From: Candidatus Enterococcus murrayae | GTDB lineage: Bacteria > Bacillota > Bacilli > Lactobacillales > Enterococcaceae | Length of the DNA stretch: 64,000 nucleotides | Direction of reading: 5' to 3' | NCBI RefSeq assembly: GCF_017315985.1 | Contig: NZ_JAFLVR010000072.1 | Location: 30,066 to 94,065 of the forward strand | Part shown: positions 54,933-63,916 of the stretch, piece after piece | Position numbering within the stretch: position 1 is the first letter of the stretch | Layout of the letters: every line of letters starts with the position of its first letter | Translations under genes and position numbers: made by a program | Notes under the pieces: generated by a model | Database searches by the model: none | Told to the model about the DNA's origin: nothing | Seen by the model: the letters and a program-made list of their open reading frames with translations, nothing else

Positions 54933-54949
54933 CTGAACGAAACGTTCAG
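54933..54949 (-). terminator. Terminator of the phosphotransferase gene
   Basis: CTGAACG/CGTTCAG with a 3-nt loop; the stop codon TGA of the gene lies inside the stem. A T-rich run follows on the reverse strand. Confidence 0.8.
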
Positions 54950-55734
54950 CTTCCAGCAAAAATTCGTTTTAATTGTAAAATCGATTGATTCATATGATGG
55001 TACTCTTCACGCTTGTATTGTCGTGCAATTTCAAGAAGCAGACTCATCAAGCCATACCAATAAACGCGCTCCATGTTTTCATCCGTTGGTCGAATACCAT
55101 ACCGCACAAGCCATTTACTCCAGCTGGAGAGCGGTACGTAATTACCTAAAATCGTTCCAATATCCAGTGCTGGATCAGCAAACATGACCGAGTCCCAATC
55201 AACTAGATATAAATAATTCGAACAGACCAGCCAGTTTCGATGATTCACATCACCATGGACAACAGTATAATTTTTCTTCGCATACGTTGGAATATTTTTT
55301 TTCAAATAATCATAAACCAGCTCAATGAACCCATTTTGCTCGATCATCGTTGGCAGATTCGCTTCGTAATCTCCCAATAATTGTTGCGGTGACACTTGAC
55401 GTCCACCCATTTTCTTCAGCATCACTTTCAATGAAGGCGAGTGATGAAGATGATACAATACATCCACTACATCATTCCGACGAGGGATTTCTTCTGGTTC
55501 AAGGATTCGCCCATCCAACCATTCCTGTGCAGTTAACGTGTCACCATTCCCTGTCCGCTTGATCCAGACAAGCTTCGGCGCGATTCCTTCACGGGATAAG
55601 GCTGCCAACATTGGAGTGGTATTTCGTTTAATGAAGACGCGATCTTCGTCTCGATAGCCGATATACGTTTTCCCCGTATCGCCTTTGATCGGCTGCACAC
55701 GCCAGTCACTATCCAACTGAAACTCCATTCCCAA
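54946..55734 (-). CDS. Phosphotransferase of the choline kinase/APH fold (YtmP-like)
   Basis: A 262-residue kinase-like protein with HGDVNHRNWLV as catalytic loop and LVDWDSVMFADPALDIG as metal-binding motif. In Firmicutes this gene commonly lies beside trmB. The physiological substrate is unknown; resemblance to choline or thiamine kinases does not settle it. The stop codon is part of the terminator stem. Confidence 0.85.
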   Translation of the reverse strand: MGMEFQLDSDWRVQPIKGDTGKTYIGYRDEDRVFIKRNTTPMLAALSREGIAPKLVWIKRTGNGDTLTAQEWLDGRILEPEEIPRRNDVVDVLYHLHHSPSLKVMLKKMGGRQVSPQQLLGDYEANLPTMIEQNGFIELVYDYLKKNIPTYAKKNYTVVHGDVNHRNWLVCSNYLYLVDWDSVMFADPALDIGTILGNYVPLSSWSKWLVRYGIRPTDENMERVYWYGLMSLLLEIARQYKREEYHHMNQSILQLKRIFAGS

Positions 55735-55817
55735 GGCCCTCCCCTAGCATTTTAAACGTATTTACTATTTTAGTCGGGGAAAGGCACTTCGTCAAGGGCA
55801 TGTATGTTCTTCTTTGA

Positions 55818-56687
55818 TTATTTTTCATCGCGATGTGCTTGAACAGCTAAATTCACTGCTTCAATATAAGCATTGAGAATTTTTTTGGTAACTTTTCCTG
55901 GCATACCGCTACCGATTTTTTGATCATCGATTTCAATGATCGGCATGATTTCCGCAACAGAGCTAGTCTTGAAACACTCGTCGGCCACTAATAGTTCTTT
56001 CTCAGTAAAGGTCTCTTCCCGCAATTCGATACCTAAAGCCTTCGTCAGCTCACGAATTTTTATCTTTGCAATACCTGGCAAAACTAAATTGCCATCAGGA
56101 TGTGTGTAAACCACACCCTCTTTTACCATCCATAAATTTGACGCTGATGCCTCCGTCACATTACCATTACGAACCAAAACAGCTTCATCATAGCCTTTTT
56201 GCTGTGCTTCGTCTAAAGCTAGGATATTACCTAATAAACTGATTGATTTGATATCACAGTGCAACCAACGTCTATCTTCAACGAACCCAGCCCGAATGCC
56301 GATGTTTTGTTTTGCACTTGGACGTGCTGCAGGTTGAATATCAGCCATTAACACAGGCTGAACTTCTTTTGGATCGGGAAAATTATGCAGCCGCGGTTTA
56401 GCTGTGCCGCGGGTTACTTGGAAATAGACGCGTGCATTTTCTAATCCAACTTCATCGGCTAATCGATGCAATCGCCGACTCAATTCTTCTCTTGTAAAAG
56501 GAAGAGACATCCGAATTTTTTCTGCACTGAACCATAAACGATCCAGATGCTCTTTTTCCATATACATGTACCCGTCATATATGCGGATCACTTCATAAAT
56601 ACCATCGCCAAATTGATACCCGCGGTCTTCAAGATCAATCTTAACTTCTGATTCATCTACAATTTTTTCATTCCATAATACTTTCAT
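55818..56687 (-). CDS. dat: D-amino-acid transaminase
   Basis: A 289-residue fold type IV PLP enzyme. The catalytic Lys lies in HCDIKSISLLGN (about 145) and the typical EASASNLWMVKEGV segment follows. It makes D-glutamate and D-alanine for peptidoglycan from D-amino acids and 2-oxo acids. Its start lies 3 bp beyond the ecsB stop, so it is probably the last gene of the ecs operon. Confidence 0.92.
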   Translation of the reverse strand: MKVLWNEKIVDESEVKIDLEDRGYQFGDGIYEVIRIYDGYMYMEKEHLDRLWFSAEKIRMSLPFTREELSRRLHRLADEVGLENARVYFQVTRGTAKPRLHNFPDPKEVQPVLMADIQPAARPSAKQNIGIRAGFVEDRRWLHCDIKSISLLGNILALDEAQQKGYDEAVLVRNGNVTEASASNLWMVKEGVVYTHPDGNLVLPGIAKIKIRELTKALGIELREETFTEKELLVADECFKTSSVAEIMPIIEIDDQKIGSGMPGKVTKKILNAYIEAVNLAVQAHRDEK

Positions 56688-56690
56688 TCA

Positions 56691-57899
56691 CTAGACCTCC
56701 ATTTTCTTTATTCTTGCTGGAAGATAAAACCAAGCAAACAAGCCGATTTCAATCAAAAGCAATACTAATAGGAGCAAACTTTCAACAATTGACAAATGGA
56801 CCAAACTGCATAAGGTAAAAATTATGGACGCAGCGAACAAAAGAATGACCATCAATCTTTGTAAAGCTGCTCTTTTATATTTCGTTGGTACCGGATAAAG
56901 CTGGGTCGAACTAATATAATCAAACTGATTGTATAAAGGAATCATTTGAAATCCGATTAAGTAAACAAACAGCAGACTAACTCCCGTTACAAAGCGGAAA
57001 TCATTCAAGGAGAACAACAACACTCCGCCAACAATCAGCAAACGGAAAAACAGACCGCCAAATTCCGCACCTCGCAAGGCTCCTCGAGCAAATAAATAGA
57101 GATACGTATTCTCTTGTTTGAATGAGATTTTAGCCAATAGTCCATCCAAATATTTTCGCCGACGAACCTTCGCCTCCACTTCAGGTACATCCGTAAATAG
57201 ATTAATGAATTGATAAATTCGATGCAATCGTGCATTTTCACGATCAATCATTTTGCTCCAATCCAATAATCGTTTTCTTTCTTGCGTCAACGAAATAAAG
57301 GCAAAGGTGGCTGCTAAAGACAATACTGTACCGATCCAAGCAGTACTGTACAGACTGACAAATAGGATTGCTCCACTAACGATAAACCATAATACCAGCA
57401 GCCGCTGTGTCTGCTCCTGTGTTTTCTGATAGCAAGCCAATCGCTGCAGCCGCAGATGAGAAAATTTCAATCCCCACAACATTATTAAATAGAAGAAAAA
57501 GTTGGTAAAACTGATTTGTTTAGCTAAAACTACCAATGGCAGCAACGCTCCGCAAATAAGCAGCTCAACAACAAACGGAAAGGCGAGTGAGTGCCGTAAT
57601 CCGCGAGATAAATAATCTCCCATTTCTTTCTCTTTTGGTAATAGAAAAGCCATGTCGGCAGGCTCGACTAAAGTCGCTAGTTTGCCAAACGGCAAGGCAA
57701 ACCACCATATAACACCCACAATCGGCAAACTCCATGGAAAATCTGGCGGCAATTGCTTTAATAAATTCGAATAGTAAAAGGCTAGGCCGCCGACTAAGAA
57801 CAAGCACACCAAGACAAAATGATCATTCAACACGTAACGCATATATTTCATCATTTTTTTCTGATGGCGTTGTCGCCTTAATAGAAAAAAATCATGCAT
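56691..57899 (-). CDS. ecsB: EcsB, ABC transporter membrane subunit
   Basis: A 402-residue integral membrane protein with about nine helices and the EcsB domain, plus a basic N-terminal helix. With EcsA it forms an exporter-type ABC complex that affects secretion and regulated intramembrane proteolysis. It overlaps ecsA by 8 bp and is followed closely by dat. Confidence 0.92.
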   Translation of the reverse strand: MHDFFLLRRQRHQKKMMKYMRYVLNDHFVLVCLFLVGGLAFYYSNLLKQLPPDFPWSLPIVGVIWWFALPFGKLATLVEPADMAFLLPKEKEMGDYLSRGLRHSLAFPFVVELLICGALLPLVVLAKQISFTNFFFYLIMLWGLKFSHLRLQRLACYQKTQEQTQRLLVLWFIVSGAILFVSLYSTAWIGTVLSLAATFAFISLTQERKRLLDWSKMIDRENARLHRIYQFINLFTDVPEVEAKVRRRKYLDGLLAKISFKQENTYLYLFARGALRGAEFGGLFFRLLIVGGVLLFSLNDFRFVTGVSLLFVYLIGFQMIPLYNQFDYISSTQLYPVPTKYKRAALQRLMVILLFAASIIFTLCSLVHLSIVESLLLLVLLLIEIGLFAWFYLPARIKKMEV

Positions 57900-58629
57900 G
57901 TTCCTTCTCCTTTGTCAGTGCGATATAGATTTCGTCTAAAGAAGAATCAGGCAAATTAAATTCAGCTTGTAATTCCCGTAAAGTGCCTTGCGCTCTTACT
58001 TCTCCTTCATGTAAAACAATAAATCGATCACAATATTTTTCTGCGGTTGCCAAAATATGCGTAGACATCAAGATTGCTGCCCCCTGCTCTTTCATGGTCA
58101 CCATCAATTCCAATAGGGCATTGATCGCTAATGGGTCCAATCCGAGAAACGGCTCATCAATGATGTACAAACTTGGCTGTATCAAAAACGCGCACAACAC
58201 CATCACTTTTTGCTTCATTCCTTTAGAAAAATTCACAGGAAACCAATCCAAACGATTTTCTAAACGGAAGGTTTTTAACAGTGACTCCGCCCGCTGCATT
58301 GCCTCCTCCTTTGGAATATCATAAGCCATGGCTGTTACTTCAATATGTTCTCGCAACGTCAGCTCCTCATACAACGATGGTGTTTCAGGAATATAGCCGA
58401 TCTTTTTCCGATAATTCTCTGGCTCCTGCTGTAAGGTTAAATCGTCAACTGTGATTGTTCCTTTTTGCGGTGTCAATAAACCGATAATATTTTTGATGGT
58501 GGTGGATTTCCCAGCCCCATTCAATCCGATCAGCCCGATCATCTCTCCATTTTTAACTTCAAAATTAATATCTTTTAAAACAGGCAAGTGTCCATAACCG
58601 CCTGTAACATGCTGAATTGCTAAGCTCAT
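57892..58629 (-). CDS. ecsA: EcsA, ABC transporter ATPase
   Basis: A 245-residue ATPase with Walker A GLNGAGKST (about 36-44), the signature NFSKGMKQK, Walker B LYIIDEP and a switch His in STHI. It powers the EcsAB complex. GGAGGGG lies before the ATG. It is divergent from hit with about 190 bp of promoter space between. Confidence 0.94.
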   Translation of the reverse strand: MSLAIQHVTGGYGHLPVLKDINFEVKNGEMIGLIGLNGAGKSTTIKNIIGLLTPQKGTITVDDLTLQQEPENYRKKIGYIPETPSLYEELTLREHIEVTAMAYDIPKEEAMQRAESLLKTFRLENRLDWFPVNFSKGMKQKVMVLCAFLIQPSLYIIDEPFLGLDPLAINALLELMVTMKEQGAAILMSTHILATAEKYCDRFIVLHEGEVRAQGTLRELQAEFNLPDSSLDEIYIALTKEKEHA

Positions 58630-58823
58630 CTTTTCCCCTCCATTTTCTTAGTTAGTATTATAGCAGAATCCCGCAAATATTTAATCTTCTCCTGACCTTT
58701 TCCAGCACAAGTATAACAAGTTATGGTAAAGTAAAAGAAGATTTTGCGACGGCTTCTGTTTTTTTCTTAGCAGCCGTCGACTCAGAAATAAATAATCTTG
58801 AGCTATCAGAAAGGATGTTTGCA

Positions 58824-59249
58824 ATGGAAAATTGTATTTTTTGTAAAATTATCGATCAAGAAATCCCTAGCTACAAAATTTATGAGGATGAAAAAGTCTA
58901 TGCGTTTTTAGACATCTCGCAGGCAACAAAAGGGCATACACTCGTTGTTCCAAAACAGCATGTGACTGATATTTTTGAATATGATGATACTTTGGCAGCA
59001 GATGTGTTTGCGCGTATTCCTAAAATTGCCCGTGCAATCGAAGAAGCTTTTCCTGAAATGGAAGGATTAAATATTTTAAATAATAATAAAGAATTAGCTT
59101 ATCAGTCTGTCTTCCATTCTCATATACATTTAGTTCCCCGTTACAGCAAAAAGGATGATTTCTCGATTCATTTTGGCAACCATACTGATCAGCAGACGCC
59201 CGAAGAAATGCAGGCAATCGCTGATCAGATCAAAGAGCAGGTGAAATAA
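58824..59249 (+). CDS. hit: HIT family hydrolase
   Basis: A 141-residue histidine-triad protein with the HSHIHLVPR triad (about 98-106) and a zinc-binding CIFCKI at the N-terminus. HIT proteins cleave nucleoside phosphoramidates or dinucleotide polyphosphates. AAAGG lies 9 nt before the ATG at 58824; an ATG three codons earlier overlaps it. The next gene starts 1 base after the stop. Confidence 0.92.
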   Translation: MENCIFCKIIDQEIPSYKIYEDEKVYAFLDISQATKGHTLVVPKQHVTDIFEYDDTLAADVFARIPKIARAIEEAFPEMEGLNILNNNKELAYQSVFHSHIHLVPRYSKKDDFSIHFGNHTDQQTPEEMQAIADQIKEQVK

Positions 59250-59636
59250 ATGAGCTTTTTTAAGGGAATTCTTTTTGGCGCCGGACTGGGAACACTTGGC
59301 GGGCTTCTATTCGCACCTCGTAAGGGTGAAGAAACACGTGAAAAACTAATTACCAACACGCGAGACCTTGTCGAATTAACGGACGAATTGAATGATAACT
59401 TAACAGCATTCCAAGAGTCACTGGTTACTTTAAAAGGTACCTTTGATACATTAGTTCCTGCCTTCAAGTCTGGCGTCGAAAAGGATATTGAGGAATTTCG
59501 TTTTCAAGCCGATCCTCGTATCCAACAGATCGAAGCACAGTTGAAGAAAATCGATCAATCATTGCCTCAAACAGAAGAAAAAACAACTATCAAAAAGGGC
59601 CGCTTCTCCTTAGAACGACCTGTTGAAGAAAAATAA
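59250..59636 (+). CDS. YtxH domain membrane-associated protein
   Basis: A 128-residue protein starting with one Gly-rich membrane helix and the YtxH signature LGGLLFAPRKGEETREKL, followed by a helical, probably coiled-coil region. The function is unknown; such proteins are often stress related. It follows hit immediately, as in many Firmicutes, and precedes prsA. Confidence 0.85.
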   Translation: MSFFKGILFGAGLGTLGGLLFAPRKGEETREKLITNTRDLVELTDELNDNLTAFQESLVTLKGTFDTLVPAFKSGVEKDIEEFRFQADPRIQQIEAQLKKIDQSLPQTEEKTTIKKGRFSLERPVEEK

Positions 59637-59789
59637 TAATTAACTTGTTTCACTTATATAATTGTGCCTTTATTGTGAATTTTCTCGGAAACTATTTTTA
59701 CCCCCTTTCCTTTGCATTTTTAGGTATGTTATAGTTGAAAAGGAATAACAAACGTATGTAAATATAATTTTAGGAGTTGTAGTAAAGAA

Positions 59790-60722
59790 ATGAAGAAAAA
59801 GATTCTTTTAGCCACTGCTGGCTTACTTAGCGTAATTGTACTGGGGGCTTGTTCAGGAAGTTCTAATCAAGACATCGCGACAATGAAGGGCGGAAAAATC
59901 ACCGTCGAAGATTTTTATAATGAAGCGAAAAAAGAACAAACGAACCAAAGTTTAGTTCGTAATATGATTATCTACAAAGTTTTCGAAAATGCTTATGGGG
60001 ATAAAGTTACGGATAAACAAATCGATAAAGAATACAACAAACAAGCAAAACAATTAGGCGATAGCTTCGAAAGCCAATTGAAATCTGCTGGTTATACGAA
60101 AAAATCTTATAAAGAATATTTGAAACAATCATTGGCTTTCCAAGAAGGCTTAAAATCGCATGTGAAAATCACCGATAAAGATTTGAAATCTGCTTGGGAT
60201 TCATTCCATCCAGAAGTAACAGCCCGCATCATTCTAGCAAGCAGCGAAGATGAAGCCAAAGAAATAAAGAAACAATTAGATGACAAAGGTGATTTTGCTA
60301 AAATTGCAAAAGAAAAATCACAAGATGCAACAACGAAAAAAGATGGCGGAGAAATCAAATTTGATTCTCAATCATCAACAGTTCCAACTGAAGTAAAAGA
60401 AGCAGCCTTTAAGTTGAAAGATGGAGAAGTTTCTGATGTAGTTACTGCAATGGATTCATCTACTTACCAATCAAGCTACTACATTGTTAAAATGGAGAAA
60501 AATTCTTCTAAAGGCAATGACATGGATAAATACAAGAAAGAATTGAAACAAATCGCAGAAGATACAAAAATGGCTGACCAAACGTTCTCTTCTGAAGTTA
60601 TCGCTAAAGAACTGAAGAAAGCGAACGTGAAGATCAAAGATGATTCATTCGAAAATATCTTATCTGACTTCTTGACTACAAATAGTTCAAACAAAAAAGC
60701 AACCACTGAATCAACAAAATAA
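59790..60722 (+). CDS. prsA: PrsA, extracellular foldase lipoprotein
   Basis: A 310-residue lipoprotein with a lipobox ending in Cys21 (LGAC) after a hydrophobic signal. A helical N-domain is followed by a parvulin-type peptidyl-prolyl isomerase domain (about 135-235) and a Lys-rich C-terminal helix. It folds secreted proteins outside the membrane. A strong terminator follows. Confidence 0.93.
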   Translation: MKKKILLATAGLLSVIVLGACSGSSNQDIATMKGGKITVEDFYNEAKKEQTNQSLVRNMIIYKVFENAYGDKVTDKQIDKEYNKQAKQLGDSFESQLKSAGYTKKSYKEYLKQSLAFQEGLKSHVKITDKDLKSAWDSFHPEVTARIILASSEDEAKEIKKQLDDKGDFAKIAKEKSQDATTKKDGGEIKFDSQSSTVPTEVKEAAFKLKDGEVSDVVTAMDSSTYQSSYYIVKMEKNSSKGNDMDKYKKELKQIAEDTKMADQTFSSEVIAKELKKANVKIKDDSFENILSDFLTTNSSNKKATTESTK

Positions 60723-60735
60723 GTTGAATGAATCA

Positions 60736-60768
60736 AAAGGGGAATTCCAAGCGGAGTTCCCCTTTTTT
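60736..60768 (+). terminator. Terminator of prsA
   Basis: GGGGAATTCC/GGAGTTCCCC with a 4-nt loop and six T. Confidence 0.9.
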
Positions 60769-60828
60769 AGATATTCATGCTACAATAAAGTAGCGATTAC
60801 TTATAATAAGAAGATGGGTGAACAAAGC

Positions 60829-61659
60829 ATGAAAAAATTTGCCTCTAAAGAAGCAGAAAAAGATTATTATGAACACGAAGCTGACGAAGCTGAATTCGTC
60901 GCTTGGTATAAAGAACAGGATCATCCTGAATATGACAAACCTTCTGTCACCGTTGATATTGTCATTATGGGCTATAACAAAGAAGAAGATCAGCTGAAAA
61001 TTTTATTAATCCAGCGTCGCGGAAATCCCTACCGTAATTCTTGGGCGTTGCCTGGCGGCTTTGTCGAGCGGAATGAATCCACGAATGATAGCGTTCGCCG
61101 CGAAACTGCGGAGGAAACTGGCTTGGTTATCGGCAGAAAAAATGTTGAACAACTACATACCTTCAGTTCACCAAATCGTGATCCTCGCGGTTGGGTGATT
61201 ACTGTCAGCTATTTAGCCTTTATCGGACAAGTGCCGCCGACTGCTGGCGATGACACTCAAGATGCTCGCTGGTTTAATATGGAGCGTCATGGTGAAACGA
61301 TTTATCTGACCAGCGATGACGACATCTCCATCGAGATCGACTTAGAAACGGGAAAATCAATTGGCAAAGATACTTTAGCTTTTGACCACAATGAGATCAT
61401 TCGCAAGGCTTTCAATCGGGTCGTTAATAAAATGGATCATGAGCCATTGATCCTGCAAGTTTTAGGTGAAGAGTTTACAATCACAGAAGCGCGCAAAGTT
61501 TTTGCTAAATTTTTAGGGGTCGATTTCAAAACAGTCGATCACTCCAATTTCAAAAAAGCAATGTTGCAATATTTTGATGAAATCGGCGAGCGTCCAGTCG
61601 GAATTGGACGTCCTTCAAAGATTTATCGCTTAAAAGATGAGATTGGTGAAAAAAAATAA
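60829..61659 (+). CDS. NrtR-like NUDIX-domain regulator
   Basis: A protein of about 276 residues. A NUDIX domain (about 30-185) with the box GGFVERNES...RRETAEETGL (about 76-99) is followed by a winged-helix domain (about 200-276). NrtR proteins bind ADP-ribose and repress NAD-related genes; whether this one still hydrolyses is unclear since the box looks complete. The frame opens at 60724 inside the prsA terminator, so the ATG at 60829 (or 60814) is more likely. No NAD gene is adjacent. Confidence 0.8.
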   Translation: MKKFASKEAEKDYYEHEADEAEFVAWYKEQDHPEYDKPSVTVDIVIMGYNKEEDQLKILLIQRRGNPYRNSWALPGGFVERNESTNDSVRRETAEETGLVIGRKNVEQLHTFSSPNRDPRGWVITVSYLAFIGQVPPTAGDDTQDARWFNMERHGETIYLTSDDDISIEIDLETGKSIGKDTLAFDHNEIIRKAFNRVVNKMDHEPLILQVLGEEFTITEARKVFAKFLGVDFKTVDHSNFKKAMLQYFDEIGERPVGIGRPSKIYRLKDEIGEKK

Positions 61660-61692
61660 AAGTTTTACTTACATGAAAGAGGAAAATCTGTA

Positions 61693-61781
61693 TATAATGG
61701 AAAAAGCAAAAAATGCCTTTCCATAACGCAGTGAAGATCCCAAGTGGCAATCGTAGCGAGTTATACGATTGCCACTTTTTT
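61693..61781 (+). ncRNA. Candidate small RNA with own promoter and terminator
   Basis: A TATAAT box (61693-61698, part of TGTATATAAT) is followed by about 75 nt with a small hairpin (near 61699-61722) and a strong terminator stem AGTGGCAATCGTA/TACGATTGCCACT (61743-61775) with seven T. No ORF fits. The -35 region is weak (TACATG), so the hairpin may instead simply end the NrtR gene transcript. Confidence 0.4.
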
Positions 61782-61915
61782 GTCAGTTCTGCTTTTAGCA
61801 GTTTAATAAATTATAAGATGGATACGAGGTTTACTATCTTCAATGAAGGTCGGAATGTTTCGCTTTAACGAAATGCCCAACGACATTCCTAGTCATTTTT
61901 TTTGAAAAATGATTT
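61781..61915 (+). repeat. Partial copy of the two-hairpin repeat, opposite orientation
   Basis: GTCAG-TTCTGCT (61783-61793) and a TACGAGG block (61823-61829 region), plus a small AT hairpin (61893-61912), are in the order expected on the opposite strand. The partner arm AGCAGAA is missing, so the large stem is not conserved here. Confidence 0.5.
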
Positions 61916-61959
61916 CCTTAGTAGAAATGAACTGTATTCAAAAAATTAGGAGGATTTTT

Positions 61960-62439
61960 ATGCCAAGAAATAAAAGAGAAAGTTTTGTTTATACGTTAAT
62001 TATGTGTTTTGTGATGGTTTTTTGGATGAGTTTATACAATATTTATCTGCATTCAGGAGCTTTCACCATGGAGGTTCTTAAATCTGCTTGGCTTGGTCTG
62101 CCGTTAGGCTACTTCTGTGCTTTGATTTTAGATTGGTTCGTCGTTTCGACTCCAGCTAAAAAAGTGGCATTCAAGCTACTGCCGACTTTTGCCAGTCCCT
62201 TACGCAAAGTCCTAACGATATCCAGCTGTATGGTCTTGCCGATGGTCTTTTTCATGTCCCTTTACGGTACAATCGAAGTGTTGAGCAAAACTCAAGAGTG
62301 GAACCTGATTTTCATTGTCTGGGGAAGCAATATTTTAAAAAATCTTATCATGGCTCTACCCTTTCAACTACTCATTGCCGGACCTCTTGTTCGAAAAATT
62401 TTCAGAAGAATTTTTCCTGTAGGAACAATCATAGCGTAA
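61960..62439 (+). CDS. DUF2798 family membrane protein
   Basis: A 159-residue membrane protein with four hydrophobic helices arranged as two similar halves, each with the DUF2798 pattern (helix, FTMEVLKSAWLGLPLGY-like loop, helix). The function is unknown. AGGAGG lies before the ATG at 61960; the frame extends to 61909 without a site. No operon partner is seen. Confidence 0.8.
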   Translation: MPRNKRESFVYTLIMCFVMVFWMSLYNIYLHSGAFTMEVLKSAWLGLPLGYFCALILDWFVVSTPAKKVAFKLLPTFASPLRKVLTISSCMVLPMVFFMSLYGTIEVLSKTQEWNLIFIVWGSNILKNLIMALPFQLLIAGPLVRKIFRRIFPVGTIIA

Positions 62440-62458
62440 CGCAAACTGCCCCAAGAAA

Positions 62459-62509
62459 GGCTTCACGAACTCGCTCAGCTTATTGCCGATAAAGCTAGTT
62501 CGTGAAGCC
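62459..62509. repeat. Long perfect inverted repeat
   Basis: A 13-bp perfect stem (62459-62471/62497-62509) with a nested AGCTT/AAGCT pair inside. It is not followed by a T run on either strand, so it is not a classical terminator. It lies 20 bp after the DUF2798 stop codon. Confidence 0.55.
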
Positions 62510-62583
62510 AGACATGGATATACCTGCTGCAAAGCGATTTATTCATGTGAGAATTTTTTGCTTTCTTTATGGTTAAATTAAAA

Positions 62584-62625
62584 AGCTTCTTTTTCCAAGT
62601 CGGGAAAAAGAAGCTCTTTTTTTTT
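62584..62625. terminator. Bidirectional terminator
   Basis: A 13-bp stem (62584-62596/62602-62614) followed by T-tract on the forward strand and T5 on the reverse strand. It serves the convergent DUF2798 and HTH genes. Confidence 0.85.
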
Positions 62626-62640
62626 GCGCGTTTTATCAAA

Positions 62641-63048
62641 CTAAACTTTATGTTCTTGGCTATTCTGTTTCAAAAATAGCGTTAGCTGCTCTGTTAAAAT
62701 ATATACCTGTTTTTCAAGAATATCGACTCTTTTTTCTAATCCACTGATAGAACTTGCTTCCGAATTATTTTTCTGCTTTTGATGAGAATATAATCTTGGC
62801 AGACCGGATGCTTCATATTGCTCCAGTAGTTGAGGGATTTTTTGATTATCCACGATCACTTGAGTGGTGATCAATACCTCTCCATCTTCATTAACCCGCT
62901 TGCTGGTACTTGTTTCCATTCCTTCAAGAGCACTGGGACCGACAACATAACCCGTCATTTCTTTTACGATCATCTGATTTTCTTTTAACCAACCATAAAA
63001 CGTATTTTGATTGAGTCCGTATTCTCTTTTTATTTCGATTAACTTCAT
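62641..63048 (-). CDS. Small HTH-like DNA-binding protein with coiled coil
   Basis: A 135-residue protein: an N-terminal helix-turn-helix (YGLNQNTFYGWLKENQMI, about 10-27), a central strand-rich part and a C-terminal heptad-like coiled coil (about 100-130) that likely dimerises it. A MerR- or phage-regulator-like role is possible but not shown. It lies 52 bp downstream of the toroid protein gene on the same strand, and could be co-transcribed. Confidence 0.6.
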   Translation of the reverse strand: MKLIEIKREYGLNQNTFYGWLKENQMIVKEMTGYVVGPSALEGMETSTSKRVNEDGEVLITTQVIVDNQKIPQLLEQYEASGLPRLYSHQKQKNNSEASSISGLEKRVDILEKQVYILTEQLTLFLKQNSQEHKV

Positions 63049-63100
63049 TGCTGCCTACCTCCTTATTTATTAAAAGATACGCAATAAACGGAGATAGATT

Positions 63101-63916
63101 CTATTTGGCTAAATTGGCAACGATCTCCTGGTAGCGTTTAGTCGCTAGAACACTCACCTGATCCTTTTTACAAAAGTTTAATTTGCGTAATTTCGGGACT
63201 ACGCGTTCCACAACTATCTGATCCTCTATCGTTTTCTGTCTCAATGATTCAAATGCTTCGTTAAAACGCGGATCTTTCCGAGCTTTCTTATAAAAAGACA
63301 AAACATAAAGGTAGTAAAATAGATTATATCCGCGAAATGGGTACTCTACCTGCATAAACAATGTTCCGATTCCATAATGACATGGTCCAATGGGTAATTT
63401 CGTTTCCCAATGGTTCAACAGAAATTCCACAGCGGCATCTAACTCTGCTTCTTCAACAAAGCTTGTCCGTCGAAATAATTCTAGCGCATTTAATGTCGGT
63501 AGTGGGTTTGAAAATTCCGTTTCTGGTCCACGTCCATAATAGAATTTTTTGCACCACCAACCACCGTCATCGTAACGTGTTGCTAATAGGTGATCCATTG
63601 TCTGCTTCATTCGAGGATCCTCTCCATGACCTAAACGAACTAAAAGAATAGCTGCTGGAATTGTTTGACAAGGAAATACAGCACCTTTAGGATACAGTTT
63701 AAACTCTCCAGGTTCGCGCCAGCATTCCCATAAAAGTTCCGCAACTCTTTGTAAGATCTCCTCTTGCGGGTCCATTCCCAATTCCAACAAATACTCTGCT
63801 GATTCTAAACAAGAAAAAGGAGCGCCCTTCCCCAATCGCTTATCCTCTGTCGTCCAATAATCCCAACCTTGATCATACCGATGAGCTAAAATTGCTTGAA
63901 TATCTGCTTTATTCAT
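63101..63916 (-). CDS. Alpha/alpha-toroid (terpenoid cyclase/prenyltransferase-like) protein
   Basis: A 271-residue, Trp- and Tyr-rich protein. QW-type repeats such as TRYDDGGWWCKKFYYGRG and regularly spaced helices suggest the alpha/alpha toroid of prenyltransferases and squalene cyclases. The DxDD motif of cyclases is not seen, so enzymatic activity is uncertain. No signal peptide is present. The start follows a GGAG-like site. Neighbours give no hint. Confidence 0.6.
   Translation of the reverse strand: MNKADIQAILAHRYDQGWDYWTTEDKRLGKGAPFSCLESAEYLLELGMDPQEEILQRVAELLWECWREPGEFKLYPKGAVFPCQTIPAAILLVRLGHGEDPRMKQTMDHLLATRYDDGGWWCKKFYYGRGPETEFSNPLPTLNALELFRRTSFVEEAELDAAVEFLLNHWETKLPIGPCHYGIGTLFMQVEYPFRGYNLFYYLYVLSFYKKARKDPRFNEAFESLRQKTIEDQIVVERVVPKLRKLNFCKKDQVSVLATKRYQEIVANLAK

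Noticed and set aside
54847..54936. Possible further copy of the two-hairpin repeat between trmB and the phosphotransferase gene
   Set aside because: The left block (ACCGCATACGCTCCAGCTAA) matches well, but the right arm does not pair with it and no small hairpin is present; at best a decayed copy.
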